A stretch of DNA of 64,000 bases from Bolinopsis microptera (Eukaryota > Ctenophora > Tentaculata > Lobata > Bolinopsidae): positions 18,401,419-18,465,418 of the forward strand of contig NC_087076.1 of the NCBI RefSeq assembly GCF_026151205.1, given 5' to 3'. Position 1 is the first letter of the stretch, and every line of letters begins with the position of its first letter. Under the pieces are notes generated by a model. It saw only the letters and a program-made list of their open reading frames with translations, was not told the origin of the DNA and did no database searches. Positions 33,604-45,233 of this stretch are shown here, piece after piece. Both the position numbers and the translations under genes were made by a program.

Positions 33604-35475
33604 TATAGTATAGTTGTTGATGTAGAAATTCTGGAAGGGAGCAGCGAAGTCGACATAAGGTGGAAGTGGAATGATTTAGATTTCGCTTAAGGGCTTTAAT
33701 GTGTTCTTCCCATGAAAGGTTTTCATCAATTATAACTCCAAGGAATTTAGTGGATGAAACTTTTTTTATCGGAAAGTTGTCTATAGTAAGTCCTACTTCA
33801 TCATCTGATAGAGTCTCTGACTTAGAACCTTTCATGGGAGGCTTGAAGTGTATGTAGCAGCACTTGGACATATTTATATGTAACTTATTTGCTCGCATGT
33901 AAGACTGCAATGATGAAAGAAGCTTATTTCCACGTTCATAGGCCTCACGTTTTGTTTTTCCTACAACAAATATATTGGTATCATCAGCAAATGTAACAAA
34001 TGATCCTAGTTTAGAACTGTTTGAGATGTCGTTCATGTAGAGGAGAAATAGGAGAGGTCCAAGTATTGAACCCTGCGGGACACCAAATTGAATAGATAGG
34101 GTGTCTGATTTTTCTCCCACAACTTCGGTGTATTGTAGTCTATTTGTTAAGTAGCTTTTTATAAGGTTATTTGCTACTCCTCTAATTCCACAGCCCTCTA
34201 ATTTTTATAAGTAGTGTTGAATGGTCGATAGTGTCAAAAGCTTTGCTTAAGTCAATGAATATTCCTAGAACATGATTCTTGAGTTTAAGAGATTTTGTAA
34301 TTAAATCTACAGAGTAATTGACTGCATGAGATGTAGAATGGGATTGCCTAAATCCAAACTGTGTCTCCGATATGGCTCCTTGAGAGCTAACAAATCCGTA
34401 TATTCTTGAGTAAATGAGCTTTTCGAAGATTTTACCGAAGACAGACAGTGTGGATATAGGACGGTAGTTCTCAATTTCTTCAGGGTTACCTTTCTTATAT
34501 ACAGGTGTTATCTTACCAGTTTTCAGGACATCTGGAAATATACCTTCGGCCATAAGGATATTGAAGTAATTTGATAAGACAGGTGCAATTATATGAGATG
34601 ACTTTTTTATTACACTTATTGGAATGTCACTAGCTTTGCCGTTTTCAAACTGATTTATAATTTTCAATATTTCGGTCGGGGAGCAATCTTCTAGCATAAT
34701 AGTTTTTTCATTTCTTTTATTCAGGAAGTCATAAAAAGTTTTCATGGGTAATATAGGCATGCCATGAGATAGGTCATTAAGCGTCTCATTCAGCTTGGGT
34801 GCAATAGAGACAAACCAAGCATTGAATCCATTAGCGATTGTCCTTCTATCAACTATTCTTTGATTATCAATGATAAACGGGGGTTTGGTTTGTCTCTTCT
34901 TCTTGCCTCTAAGTTCATTGATAATTTGCCAAGTTTTCTTGCTGTTTTCACAGTTGTTGAGGATTTCGTTGCAGTAATGCGAACGTTTGGCAGCTTTAAT
35001 GATGGCTTTAAGCATCCTACGATAATTGCTAAATACTTGGTAGAACAAGAGATTACCACCAGGGTTCTTATTGGTAACACTGTCAGACCACTCCTTACGT
35101 AGTTCATGTTTTCTTTCTACCGACTGGATGATACCGTCTGTAATCCATGGGTTGAGTTTCGGAGTTCTTTTTGTCACTTTTGGTACTTCCAGTTTACAGT
35201 GTTTATCAAGTGTCTGGTCAAAACATGCCGTAAACTCATCAAATTGTGTCGAAGGAGTCAGCTGGTTTACCTTCACCTCAAGTTCAGTTACAAAACTTTT
35301 TAATTTGGAGCTTGAGTAATCATAATATCGGACATGTTTCTGGGGCTCTGTATTGCGAGGGGTCTCTACTGAGGTAAAGGTAAATATAGGGGCATGCTCA
35401 CCAAGCCGCTCCTCGATAACACCTGATAAGACTACATTCTCTATTTTATTTGTTAAAATGGTTTTGAATTCAGAC
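33604..35475 (-). pseudogene. LINE-A ORF2: endonuclease end and reverse transcriptase
   Basis: RT motifs: NYRPISTLSVFGKIFEKL, TQFGFRQSHST, IFIDLSKAFDTIDH (catalytic Asp), then after a frameshift at about 34150-34180 FGVPQGSILGPLLFLLYMND and TFADDTNIFV (FADD). The coding continues upstream of the first listed start into an endonuclease tail (about 35475). One frameshift and the TIR insertion inactivate it. Confidence 0.82.
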
Positions 35476-35624
35476 TAGGCTTGATGAGTTCTGGGGTTTC
35501 TAGAGGTAAGATTTGATGGTGCCAGGTTTGTTCAGGCGGACATGGAAATTATGTGAGGAATATATAGGTATGTAAAAATCATATCAATATAAAAATAGAT
35601 CCAAAAATTAAAAAAAAAAAACAA

Positions 35625-35777
35625 TTTCGCTGCTTTTCTGTAGGTATTAACAAGATATTTGTACAGCTCGGGACACATCACACTTGTGTTGTGGAGGGCA
35701 ACTCTCCGGTTTAAACGGTTGAAGGCATTATCTGCATCAACAAGAAGGATACCATGAGTGTCTTCATCTTCATACAT
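35625..35777 (-). pseudogene. LINE-D reverse transcriptase, catalytic aspartate segment
   Basis: GILLVDADNAFNRLNRRVAL carries the first RT catalytic Asp (motif A). It is followed by YLVNTYRKAAKL, which breaks at the insertion of element X. Confidence 0.7.
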
Positions 35778-36002
35778 GGTTCTAAGAGCATGAATAGCAG
35801 CTTCTACTCCACCTTCTAGGCGTGCTGACGCTTGAAGTGGTGCAGTGGCTGCTAGGATCTCTGGTTTGAGCAGAGTAGTAACTGACTTGCCGATTATTCA
35901 GCGGAAGACTTCACCAATCCCTATTGGTCTAACGCCAGGTTTCTTGTCCAAAGGAATAAGGCGGCAAGATATGAACGTTGCTAGGGGATCAGGGTAAACT
36001 AG

Positions 36003-36497
36003 TTAAGTGCAGAGTTTCCTGGTTAGCAGGGCAACTGATTCACATAGTTCAGCACCACATGTCTTGAGTGACTTAGAGCAAAGGATATGTTGCCAAACAT
36101 CAGAATCTAGGCCAGAGGGGCCAGCTGATCCATTGGTGTTCTTTGCTGCCTTCTGGATTGCTTCAATATCTATGTTCTCGAATATAACGTTGTCTACTTT
36201 TTTCAAGTCAACCTTGCTGAGTAGACTGCTTACAAGGAAAGATTCTTCAGGCTGTGGGTCAGGATGTTTACTCTCTAGCAACTTGATAGTTTCTGGTGTT
36301 GGTTCTAGGAGGCCCCAAGCTTTATTTGTCACCCATCCGAGTGCTGCTGACAACTTTCCTTGAAGCATAAGCTTAGAGAATACTTGGTGGGTATGTTGGG
36401 GAGTAAACTTGCTTGATGTTAAACGCTTCTGAATAGCTTCACCTTCTTTGATGAGGCCCTTGATTGCATTTCTCCTAAAGTTTGAGGCGATCTTCAA
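36003..36497 (-). pseudogene. LINE-D reverse transcriptase N-terminal region
   Basis: A 164-residue frame: GWVTNKAWGLLEPTPETIKL, then AGPSGLDSDVWQHIL, the conserved segment upstream of RT motif 1 in this LINE group. Frameshifts separate it from neighbouring blocks. Confidence 0.65.
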
Positions 36498-36730
36498 GAT
36501 ATCTGACGTGGTCCTTTGTTTTGGATCGTTTGGAAGGTTTTTGGAGGAGCAGGGCAGGCATAACCATAAGTGCAGTCATGGCCACTTTTTGAAGGGGGGA
36601 GTTGTTAACATAATAATTGATGACTTTAGAGGTCGCTTTCACATAAGCTTTACCTTGAACACCAGAAGGAACCTTGAACAGGTTTTTCTTCCACTTGATT
36701 ATTTCATAATAGGCATTGCCAAATGTCTCT

Positions 36731-37180
36731 TTAATAACATGCCCCTTGAGCGAACCCCATGTCAGCTGTCTTCACAAAACTTGGGAAGCCAGGGAAAGCC
36801 TCTTTACCATAACATGAGGAACAGTACCAATATCCCTCACCAACTTCTTGATCGCCCTCTGAAAGGCATGTAACATGGAACCATTTTCCACAAATACCAT
36901 CACATCCAACAACATCCCCTCCACAATCAGCTGTTGTGCTGCATATTGGGCAAAGGATTACACTATCATCGGGTTCTTTGTGTATGTTTACACCGTCTTT
37001 GGTTTTATTAACATCATACTGATTACATTTATTTACATTTACATATACATCAGATGCAGTGGGCTTTGCATTGTCACAATTGGTTTTCTCGTTGCATGTT
37101 TTACACACCTCTTCTTCTCTTTTCTTCAGGTCAGCACATTTAACATGGTACCACTGTTTACATGGCCCAAGACACAAATA
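36731..37180 (-). pseudogene. LINE-D ORF with tandem PHD fingers
   Basis: A partial first PHD (CLGPCKQWYHVKC...CKTC) is followed by a full Cys4-His-Cys3 PHD (CPIC...CDGICGKWFHVTC...YWYCSSC). PHD fingers bind histone tails and occur in ORF1-type proteins of some LINEs. The upstream part of the first finger is lost or in another frame beyond 37180. No ATG is seen. Confidence 0.75.
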
Positions 37181-37210
37181 GTATCTTAAACAATAGTATC
37201 TTGAACAATA

Positions 37211-37440
37211 ATCAATAGAAATTAACCCTTATTAACTCCGCACCACACCCACATATTTGAAAACATGCATTTCATTGTCGTATGAAAGTATGAACTCTCT
37301 CTACAGTTCAAACAGACCGCTATTTAAGCGCTCCCTCCCCTAATAAGTTTAAAGTATCCATGGCAGCACGTAATTATGATATATGTACCAACGCTACATA
37401 ATATTATGCAGCGAGCAAGCCCCGTGATTAAGCTGCTCAA
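37211..37440. repeat. Duplicated 5' flank of the paralogue family, copy at gene 1
   Basis: GAAATTAACCCTT(A/G)TTAACTCCGCACCACACCC and the following CATTGTC..TATGAAAGTATGAACTCTCTC..CAGTTCAAACAGACC recur at 48745-48970 upstream of the third gene. The matching flank continues here at about 38218-38345, after an inserted LINE-A tail. Confidence 0.75.
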
Positions 37441-37481
37441 GCCATTTTATGTAACATTTGTGGTACAAAACCATCAATTAA

Positions 37482-38145
37482 ACCAATGAAACAAGAAATT
37501 TCAATGAAACAAGAAATTTAATTTTAGCACATTTTACAGATTAAAGATGTAAAACAATTCATAAAATATAATGCCCATTTGGTGTATGACTTTTTGTCCT
37601 TGACTGCTTGTTTGGTTTTGGAAGGACAGGTAACTAACGGGGCAAGGAATGCGCGTGCCTGGGAGCTTTTGTACACACCAAGGACTATACGAAAAATTGT
37701 TAGCAGACATTAGGGGTTCTGTTTAAAGTTTTTACTATATAGGTTGCAGTCCTGTTGTGACAAAAAGTCTACACTAAAACATGCTTGATTTTATATTGTG
37801 TAGTTCAAGGATTAAAAATGCACCTTCAAGGTGGATATTGGAGAGCAGGCGAAAGATTATGGCTTAAATTTATCAATGGTTATAATAAGCTATAAATATT
37901 TTAAACTATACAATGCTAATTAAAAATTTCTTTATACTTCATTCTCAAATTAAAATTTAAAAATTCAAAAATATACATTCATTTTATTAAAACTTTCTCA
38001 CACATACTTTACTCACAGGACAAGACTTGGAAAACAGTAGCCTAGGGTAATTTAATTTAGATGTGTGTGACCAGCCAGTTATAATGTTTGGAAAATAATA
38101 TTTGTGCAGTCAAAGTCTTTTACGGTCCAATCAAGCAGGGCCACT
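37482..38145 (-). mobile_element. LINE-A 3' fragment in the 5' flank of gene 1
   Basis: It has the same tail (two CAATGAAACAAGAAATTT units) and 3' UTR as the other copies. The last codons of ORF2 are recognisable at 38145-38060 (LDW..KDFDC..NI, then LAGHTH). It is 5'-truncated and interrupts the duplicated gene flank. Confidence 0.75.
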
Positions 38146-38552
38146 TACCAACGGCCGATTTAAAAAAATTTGCTTTTTGGCTTTGTCAGAGTTTTGTCGG
38201 CACTATACCGAAAAAACCAGTACGGTAACTCTTACCGTTTTTATAAAATATTTAACCGCTCTGAAATTTCCTGCACACACACATATACACATACACACAC
38301 ACACACACAGATTTCTTGAGATTATTAAGGTGATTGTTTGGATACTTTTTAATATTGATTTATGTAATTAACGAAGTGACTCCATCTGAGTACAGCTTGA
38401 TTCTATTCCATTCTATAGTTACTCAAGAAAGACCCTGCCCAAAGATAAAGTATCTTTTGGATACCTGTTGGATACCCTTGTGGTACATTTCAATAGTAGT
38501 GTACTACAATTAAACTTAATTCATTGCTCAACTTCTCAGAAAATGTCCTAGC

Positions 38553-40944
38553 ATGAGGCTGCATGACAATCGTGATGTTGATGTCCTTTCTGACTTCCGT
38601 GATGTATGCCGCAATCCATTGTTATTCCCAGACATCAAAAAATTTCCTGTGAAATATGCGAGGCGTATTACTGGGATAATATCCACTCATGTAAAACCTT
38701 TACAAGACAGTTTTTTAAATCATAAAGATCTAACAGAAAGTTTGGAAATCCCAAGTTTTGAGCAATTATGGGAATGTTTGTATTACACCAAGAAACTTCT
38801 TTGTGTTGGACTAGGCAGAGTTACAATCGTCAATGAAACATCTTATGCTGATAAAGGTATTTTTGATATTTGGAACAGTTCAATTGACTGCATCTCTAAT
38901 CTTCCTGAGATTGCAATTGAAATATGTAATCATTCGTTTGTTTGGTGTAATGATCTTCTTATTGAGTCACTCCAGTCCCTGATTCCGTTCAAAATACCGT
39001 ATACTGCATGGCAGTTGATTGTCCTTCATCTTAGTGCTGGTCCTGATTCATTAAATAAGAAATCTGGAATGCTACTCACCAAATTAGGAACCATTTCCAG
39101 AGGCAAAAAATCTCAAATTGTTGAGAGATTTTTCATCAGAGAATGCATCTTGATGTCTGGAGATTTAATCAGAAACCTTTACCAAACTCTCTACCAAAAA
39201 CTGTCACACATTACGGCCAGGAAGATGAAGCAAAAGTTGCCCTTGCTTTTAAACAAGTTCAACAACTCAATGAAGCGTCTCTCACGTTTTCTTGGTTCCT
39301 GCAAACCATCATCAGGGTGTATCAACTATTATATAAGTAATCCATTTTATATCCCATAAGCGACCACTCAAAGTATGAAGAAGCCTTTGGTCTAACACTG
39401 AAGAAAGGGTATAAACCAAACATATTGAAGATAACAGGTGTTAGCACTGGCTATCAAAATAATGCAGGCCACTTAACTATGTTCATAGCTGATATGACAG
39501 AAGAAAAAAACTTGTATCATATTCTATGCATTGATAAAAATTGTACTGACCTCTTTGAAAGTGAAGAAAGTGCTTCAAATTCCAAATTTACATTTCTTTT
39601 GGGAGCCTTACATTCACAAAATCCCCCAATTGTACATTGTTTTGGAAGTTTGGTTGCTGGCATTGGGTTCGAGGACTCTACTAATCGTAATCAGAAGACT
39701 TTGGCTGTTTGGGATATCTCAGATGAAGGCTGTAAGAGAAGAATTTTTTATTCTGATTTTGCAACAATGAAAGAATCCTGGAAAAATATTTACTCTAGGC
39801 TTTATTCAACTTTACTTTTGGACGAAAATATCACAATTTCTGGAATGGCAAAGTTTGATAAAACATTAAAAGTGATGTTTTATACAATGCCCTTTCCTTC
39901 TAAACCAAGACAAAGTCCGATGTGTGTAATAGCTGAGTATGATCTAGATGCATTTTCATCAAGGATTCTTTTCTGAAACCAGAGCTTCGATTTTCTCTCT
40001 TTTCTAATGCCTTGCCATTAGGAATACACAACAACATGGCTTTTGTTATGCACCTTGAAACAAACCTGCTGTGTGTTTATGAAATCAAACAAAAAGGTGA
40101 GATTGTAATCAGCAAAACCAGCTTTGGATGTGGAAAAGGTTGGAAAATACAGTTTAATAGCAATCCTGAAGTACATTCATGCCTTCTGTACAAAAAAAAT
40201 CATTTTCAATTACGAGAACTTGATGGAGAATTGACTCTAGTGAATGAATTTACCCTCGATTTGGACCATTTTTCACAACTTAATAACAGTTTTGAGTTTC
40301 AGTTTTATGATGATCTTTTATATTGTTTTCTTAATAATCAGGAAGATATGCACGAAACTGATGACCACATTCATGCATTGTTTGAATCTTTACCAGACAA
40401 AGAGTGTGACACTTTCTTAAGTAGGAGGTTTGCTGATGCACATATGGTTCACTTATTAGTTGACTTAGATAGTGATGAGAAAGAGCTTGTTTACGTTGAT
40501 TTTGGTGTTGATAATGTAGATTCTAGTGATGTTGTCGAAGGTCATTCTAAAAACTTAGCAGATTTACAATTTTGTCTTACTGGATTCAATGATAATCGAG
40601 AACTTGTTCAGTTGAGTATGTCACTGGAGGTGTGTAAGGGAATTGATTTTAATGATTTTAGAACTGAAATGGTTTGGTCCACTATAAAATTCTACAAAAG
40701 CTTTCAAGACACGATTAATTTGATGTTACCTGATGTTGAGAAAGTCATTGAGGGTGCTGAAGAAGGGCGTAAAAATAAAGAGAGGGAAGAGCAGGAAAAT
40801 ACGAAAAGGCAAATCATACAAGCTGAGAAGCTAAAACAAAAAACAGAGACAAAGAAAGCAAAAAAGAAACAGAGGCTAGAGTGGAAGCAGCAACGGATTA
40901 TCAACCAACAGGCCCTGGAAGTAGATCAGTCTGAGTACTATTGA
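38553..40944 (+). pseudogene. Paralogue 1 of an unrecognised family: two frameshifts, no cold-shock domain
   Basis: Three frames join into one protein homologous to paralogue 3: 38553-39359 (helical domain, from MRLHDNRDVDV through LLFPDIKKFPV and FVWCNDLLIESLQSLIPFKI), about 39360-39976 (ITGVSTGYQNN, LAVWDIS, ISGMAKFDKTLK) and about 39975-40944 (LFSNALPLGIHNNMAFVMH, FADAHMVHLLVDLD, then a Lys/Glu coiled coil). One-base losses near 39353-39360 and 39970-39977 break the frame at places where the paralogues read through. It ends after the coiled coil (QSEYY), before where paralogue 3 has its cold-shock domain, and lacks the acidic N-terminus. The frameshifts are at plain junctions without splice signals, so introns are unlikely. 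It is probably a pseudogene; a sequencing error is possible. Confidence 0.8.
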
Positions 40945-41583
40945 CAGTCTGAGCACTATTGACAACCAAGAGTCATCAGGAGACAGTTAGAGAACTCCAT
41001 GACCTGAAATGCCAATAGCCACTAGAATTTATTTTCTCTGGTTCTAGAAATAGTGACCGTACTAGATTCCTTCTTAAATTGAAGACTGATTTTAGAGCCA
41101 TCTCATGGCTTTTGTGTAATCATTTCGGGCTTAAGAGATTAGAGTTTGGGCAAGGGATTATCATGATACATTATATAATAATCGATGAGGGTAGAAATTT
41201 GGAAACGCTATTTTTGGACTAACCCCTGGCCCTTCTGAGGCGTTTCTTCAAACAGCTTCAATCCTTGTGAAGATGTTTCACCCAAAAGTAAATAAGTCAT
41301 AAAATAATCTTGTAAAGAAATTAGTAGTAGAACTGGTGTGATTTCAAAAAGCTGTGATGGAACAGCAATCACATACAATTTAATATGATCTGATACTAAG
41401 ATAATCTTTTTTCTATATTATATTTAGATCTGTAGCAAAATAATTACCATAATTGTGATGTATAAAACTTGATTTATTTATTGTTTCGTTTATTGATCTA
41501 ATCCTTATAAATCTGACCTTGTGTTTTGAGATATCGTGCGCCAAATATTGAGGTTTACCTGTAATTTACATGTAAAACTATAA
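40945..41583. other. Intergenic stretch between paralogues 1 and 2
   Basis: No gene seen. The first ~60 bases still resemble the coding region following the coiled coil in paralogue 3 (a GTCATCA.GAGA phrase), so the lost C-terminus of paralogue 1 has eroded here. Confidence 0.45.
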
Positions 41584-42210
41584 GGACACGTTCATTGAAG
41601 TTTGAGGATATTGGTAAATATTAGTGACCTTACTGAATGGCATGAAGATGTAAAATGTGTCACACTATGACATTATATAAACCCTCTATGCCTAGGATAA
41701 TCGTTTCCTCCTCAGGATAAACTTTGTCGCATAACGATGTCTTTATCAGACAATAAAATATCGCTTAAATGCGGCCAGCAGTGAGTTGTAAACTTTGTCA
41801 CACTATAAAAACGTGACAGAGTTTATATGGACCCCTTGTTGCCGTGTTTGACCAAATTTTCGAATTTCCAATTCATAGGATAACTTTGCATATATGACTA
41901 TTATCTACATATTTAGCGACTTTTTTCGTTAAATGGTAGCACCATGTAAACTCCGTCACACATTTAAGAAATTTATATGAGGGATGTTTATGTCATTCTG
42001 TCACAAAAATGTGACATTTTTACATTATAGTACCTTAAAGCAATAAATTTTATTTCTGAGCAGTGCATATAATAGGAGTATGGGTCTCGTGGCTAATATT
42101 TAGGACTTATGAATACACTAGATTGATTGATGCTAAAATTAAGCCACTATCGTCGAAAACGCTATTTTAGAAACTTACCAATATATCCTCAAACTTCAAT
42201 GAACGTGTCC
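41584..42210. mobile_element. MITE with 28-bp TIRs and GTCACA motif array
   Basis: GGACACGTTCATTGAAG..GAGGATAT at 41584 is inverted at 42183-42210, and ATAA is duplicated on both flanks (41580-41583, 42211-42214). The 627-base interior holds repeated TGTCACA/GTGACA motifs and no coding frame. Confidence 0.88.
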
Positions 42211-42580
42211 ATAACTTAAACTGAAAAAAAAGGTAATCCTCCTTAACGGGAAAGGACTGGCCACAACCAGGAGCTGAAACTTGGCACATGTGTTCTTTGG
42301 GGTGTCATGCAAAAACATTATGTTTTAGAATTTAGATATATAATGTCCTTGAAATAGGTATGAGGTTAACAAAATTATGGCAAAATGTGATTTTTTTTCT
42401 TCTTGTTTTGTCTCCAGCAGCTCTGTAATGTAATTCCTCAGGATATGATTAATGAAAGTTATGACATCCTACTCATCAATACTGTTAGAAACCAAAAAGT
42501 TATTTTTTGAGTCTACGCAGCGGGCGACAGTTATAAGATCAGCCCATATGCGACCATTACAAGATATCTGTCCATACTAA
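42211..42580. other. Non-coding stretch before paralogue 2
   Basis: No similarity to the 5' part of the paralogue family. The match to paralogue 3 begins abruptly at about 42582, which marks the truncation point. Confidence 0.5.
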
Positions 42581-44596
42581 TCAGTAACTGAAAGGTTGAA
42601 TATCCCTATTTATGAACAATTGTGGGAATGCCTGAATCATGTCAAGGAAATAGTGTGTGCTGTTGACAAAGAACTTACGATTCCCAGCAAAACACCTAAT
42701 ATTATTGCTAAAATGTGGAACAGTTCAATTAAAAGTATCTCACCCCTCCCTGGGAGTGCAGATGAAATGGGTTCCTATTGGTTTGTTTGGTGCAACGATC
42801 TTCTTATTGAATTACTCCAGTTGTTGATTCCATATGAGATACCTTATACTGCTTGGACGTGCATCATCTTTCATCTCACTGATACTGATACATGCCGTAC
42901 CTACTCTGATGAACTGCTCAGAACCAACTTAGGAACCATTTCTAGTGACAAAAAATCACAAATTATTGAAAGAATGTTTATTAGAGAATGCATCTTAAAG
43001 TCTGTCGATTTAACTAATTGTTTGTATCGAATTTTACACCAAGAACTGTCACATAGAACAGTCAGATTGATGAAATGGAGATTGCCTTTGCTTTTAGACA
43101 GGTTCAACCGCTCTATGAAGTATTTGGTATGCTTTCTGTGTTCGTCTGAACCATCTCCAAGATGTATCAACTATTATATACAAAAGCCATTCATATTTTT
43201 TATAAGTGACTGCTTTGATATAGTACCTGGGCTAAAAGAGCACTATGAAGCAAACATATTTAAGATGGTAGGTGCTAGCACTGGCTATCAAAACAGATCC
43301 AAGTTTTTCACTATGTTCATACCTGACTGTAAGGAATCAGGTGAAACATACTTGTACCATCTTCTGTGTATTGATAAAAACTGTACAGACAATGAAGAAA
43401 ATACTTCAAGTTTAAAAGTTTTTTCAGAAGCCTTAAGTGCAAAAAAACCACCTATTATATTAAGTTGTGAGGGTCTGGTTGCTGGAATCGGTTTTGAGGA
43501 CTGTCCTAATGAGACTCAAAAACATTTGGCTGTTTGGGATGTTTCTAATGGAGACTGTGGAAGGATACTATTTTCTTCAAGTTTTGCAAATATTACAAAT
43601 TCATGGAAAGAAATTGATCTTGGAATCAATTCAACGTTCTTCTCGATTGAGCATGTTAACATATCTGGTATGGCAAAATTCGATAAAACAATAAAGCTGA
43701 TGTTTTCTTTAGCGCCCATCTGTCCTGAAGTCTGTGAACAATTGCCCTCTTGTATTATTGCTGAGTATTACTTGGATGAATGTCCAGAAGAGTTTTCATC
43801 TTCAAAGTCAAACCTACAAAAATCTTACTTCAAGAATGCTATACCAATGGGATTACATAAAAATATGGCGTTTGTAATGCATCTAACAACAGATATGCTG
43901 TGTGCATATGATATTGAACGAGAAGATGAGGTTGTAATCAGCAAATTATGGCTTGAAAGTGGGAAAGATTGGAAAATATTGTTTAATAGCAATCCTGAAA
44001 TGAATTCATGCATTGTGTACAAAAACAATAATTTTCAAAGCAGACAACTTGATGGAGAATTGACTCTAGTGAATGAATTTACCCTTGATTTGGACCATTT
44101 TTCGCAAACCAATGGCAATAACAGTTTTGAGTTTCAGTTTTATGACAAGATATTGTATGGGTTTTTAAATAACCAAGAAAATCTGCAAGAAACTGAAAAT
44201 GAAATGCATGAATCATCTTTACCTGACAAACATGAAAAGTGTGCTGCTTTTTTAAATAGGAGGTTTGCTGATGCACATATGGTTCACTTATTAGTTGACT
44301 TAGATGATGATGAGAAAGAAATTGTTTACCTTGATTTTGATCCCAAAGATGACGATTACATTGATAAAGAGGTACAATTTTGTCTCACTGGATTCAACAG
44401 CAATGGAGAACTTGCCCAATTACGCATGTCTCATGAAATCTATGATGGAATTGATATCAATGATTTTAAAGAAGGATATATGACATTTACGACTGTTAAA
44501 TTTATTGAGTGCTTCGAAGACACGATTAATTTCATGTTGCCCAATGCTGAGAAAGTTGAAGAGCAAAGGAAGCAACAGATCATGTTTACTTCTTAA
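42581..44596 (+). CDS. Paralogue 2 of the unrecognised family: intact middle, truncated at both ends
   Basis: One uninterrupted frame follows a TAA at 42578-42580. Homology to paralogue 3 starts at SVTE (residue ~114 there) and runs through the helical domain (FVWCNDLLIE, IPYTAW, KKSQIIERMFIRECIL), the WD-like middle (LVAGIGFED, LAVWDVS, ISGMAKFDKTIK, MGLHKNMAFVMHL) and FADAHMVHLLVDLD. It stops at EEQRKQQIMFTS, before the coiled coil and cold-shock domain. There is no ATG near the 5' end; the first in-frame one is at 42713. With ~670 codons free of stops despite missing ends, it may be young, still translated from the later ATG, or joined to an unseen upstream exon. It is probably a pseudogene or partial duplicate. 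Confidence 0.72.
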   Translation, partial: SVTERLNIPIYEQLWECLNHVKEIVCAVDKELTIPSKTPNIIAKMWNSSIKSISPLPGSADEMGSYWFVWCNDLLIELLQLLIPYEIPYTAWTCIIFHLTDTDTCRTYSDELLRTNLGTISSDKKSQIIERMFIRECILKSVDLTNCLYRILHQELSHRTVRLMKWRLPLLLDRFNRSMKYLVCFLCSSEPSPRCINYYIQKPFIFFISDCFDIVPGLKEHYEANIFKMVGASTGYQNRSKFFTMFIPDCKESGETYLYHLLCIDKNCTDNEENTSSLKVFSEALSAKKPPIILSCEGLVAGIGFEDCPNETQKHLAVWDVSNGDCGRILFSSSFANITNSWKEIDLGINSTFFSIEHVNISGMAKFDKTIKLMFSLAPICPEVCEQLPSCIIAEYYLDECPEEFSSSKSNLQKSYFKNAIPMGLHKNMAFVMHLTTDMLCAYDIEREDEVVISKLWLESGKDWKILFNSNPEMNSCIVYKNNNFQSRQLDGELTLVNEFTLDLDHFSQTNGNNSFEFQFYDKILYGFLNNQENLQETENEMHESSLPDKHEKCAAFLNRRFADAHMVHLLVDLDDDEKEIVYLDFDPKDDDYIDKEVQFCLTGFNSNGELAQLRMSHEIYDGIDINDFKEGYMTFTTVKFIECFEDTINFMLPNAEKVEEQRKQQIMFTS

Positions 44597-45233
44597 TGTA
44601 CAGCTATGATTTACAGAATTGACTTGTGAACTCTACCCCAGATCTAGCCCATTTCTGTGTCAATTATATTCAATCCATGGATCACATCACTAATTGTACG
44701 TCACTAATTGGTGACGTGATCTGACCCCTCTTGGGGGCCGGATCAGTTTTCTGACCCAAAGTCTCCCAGCCCAGGTCAATATCATTAAAAATATGTCGTA
44801 TATTATTATATCTGGGTGAAATATGTCATGGTTTTTATCACCCGATGGGGCATTTTTGGGCCCCACAATGATCCAAAATGGCAGAGCCTGATACAGGGGG
44901 ACAAAGCCTGCTATAGGCGAGTCCTAGAAAAATTTATTGAAAAATTCTTAACTATTTTGATATAATTCTTCAAACACAAGGATATTTTTATATGGTATCT
45001 CCTGTCAGATATGTCAAATAATCGTTCATCTGATCAAATATGCGCAAACGATTTTCATGTCAAGTTCTGCCTGTAAAAGACAGGTAAAAATATGCGTGAA
45101 CTTTCTCAGATATTTGTAAATCATGACAAAATGTCAAGATTTCGAATGTCATGATTTTGGATGTCATGAAAATATCAAAATTTTCGCAAACATTTTTCAA
45201 GAAATTTTTTCGAAAAAAGTTTTTTTAAAGGTA
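44597..45233. other. Intergenic stretch with a palindrome
   Basis: No gene. At about 44685-44722 TAATTG occurs twice within a palindrome (ACGTCAC-TAATTG-GTGACGT at its core). Confidence 0.45.

Larger units (their letters stand above)
30445..35480 (-). mobile_element. LINE-A: jockey-like retrotransposon, split by a TIR element
   Basis: 5'-truncated copy starting within the endonuclease C-terminus (about 35475, LSGVIEERLGEHAPIF). Then come RT (35276-33604), the TIR element (33603-31678), the post-RT domain (31677-31051), a 3' UTR and a tail of two AAATTTCTTGTTTCATTG units ending near 30447. Shorter copies of the same 3' end are at 8084-8640 and 37482-38145. Confidence 0.75.
30131..35617 (+). 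mobile_element. Poly-A retroposon inserted in LINE-D (element X), itself split by LINE-A
   Basis: LINE-D coding is interrupted between TTGTTTT at about 35630 and about 30115. AAAACAA occurs on both edges and could be a 7-base target duplication. The right edge has a plus-strand A-run (35611-35620), as expected for a retroposon in plus orientation. Non-LINE-A sequence occurs only at 30131-30444 and 35480-35610, the two halves of X. At 30313-30447 a short coding-like frame (starts MENFKKRRIKTQIQGQG) ends where LINE-A begins. Identity of X is unknown. Confidence 0.45.
28265..37200 (-). mobile_element. LINE-D: PHD-finger/RT/restriction-like-endonuclease retroelement, decayed and interrupted
   Basis: Minus-strand blocks in order: tandem PHD fingers (37177-36731), RT N-terminal region (36497-36003), RT segment with LVDADNAFNRLN (35777-35625), a 5.5 kb interruption (about 30131-35617), RT continuing with SQEGTTQGDN and WFADDS (30115-29500), ITTEGCRYLG, and the zinc knuckle plus restriction-like endonuclease (29480-28265). 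The protein sequence on the two sides of the interruption resumes without loss. Many frameshifts show that it is dead. Confidence 0.8.

Noticed and set aside
39350-39980. Introns explaining the frame changes in paralogue 1
   Set aside because: The homologous protein sequence is continuous across both points with only single-base differences; there is no room for an intron.
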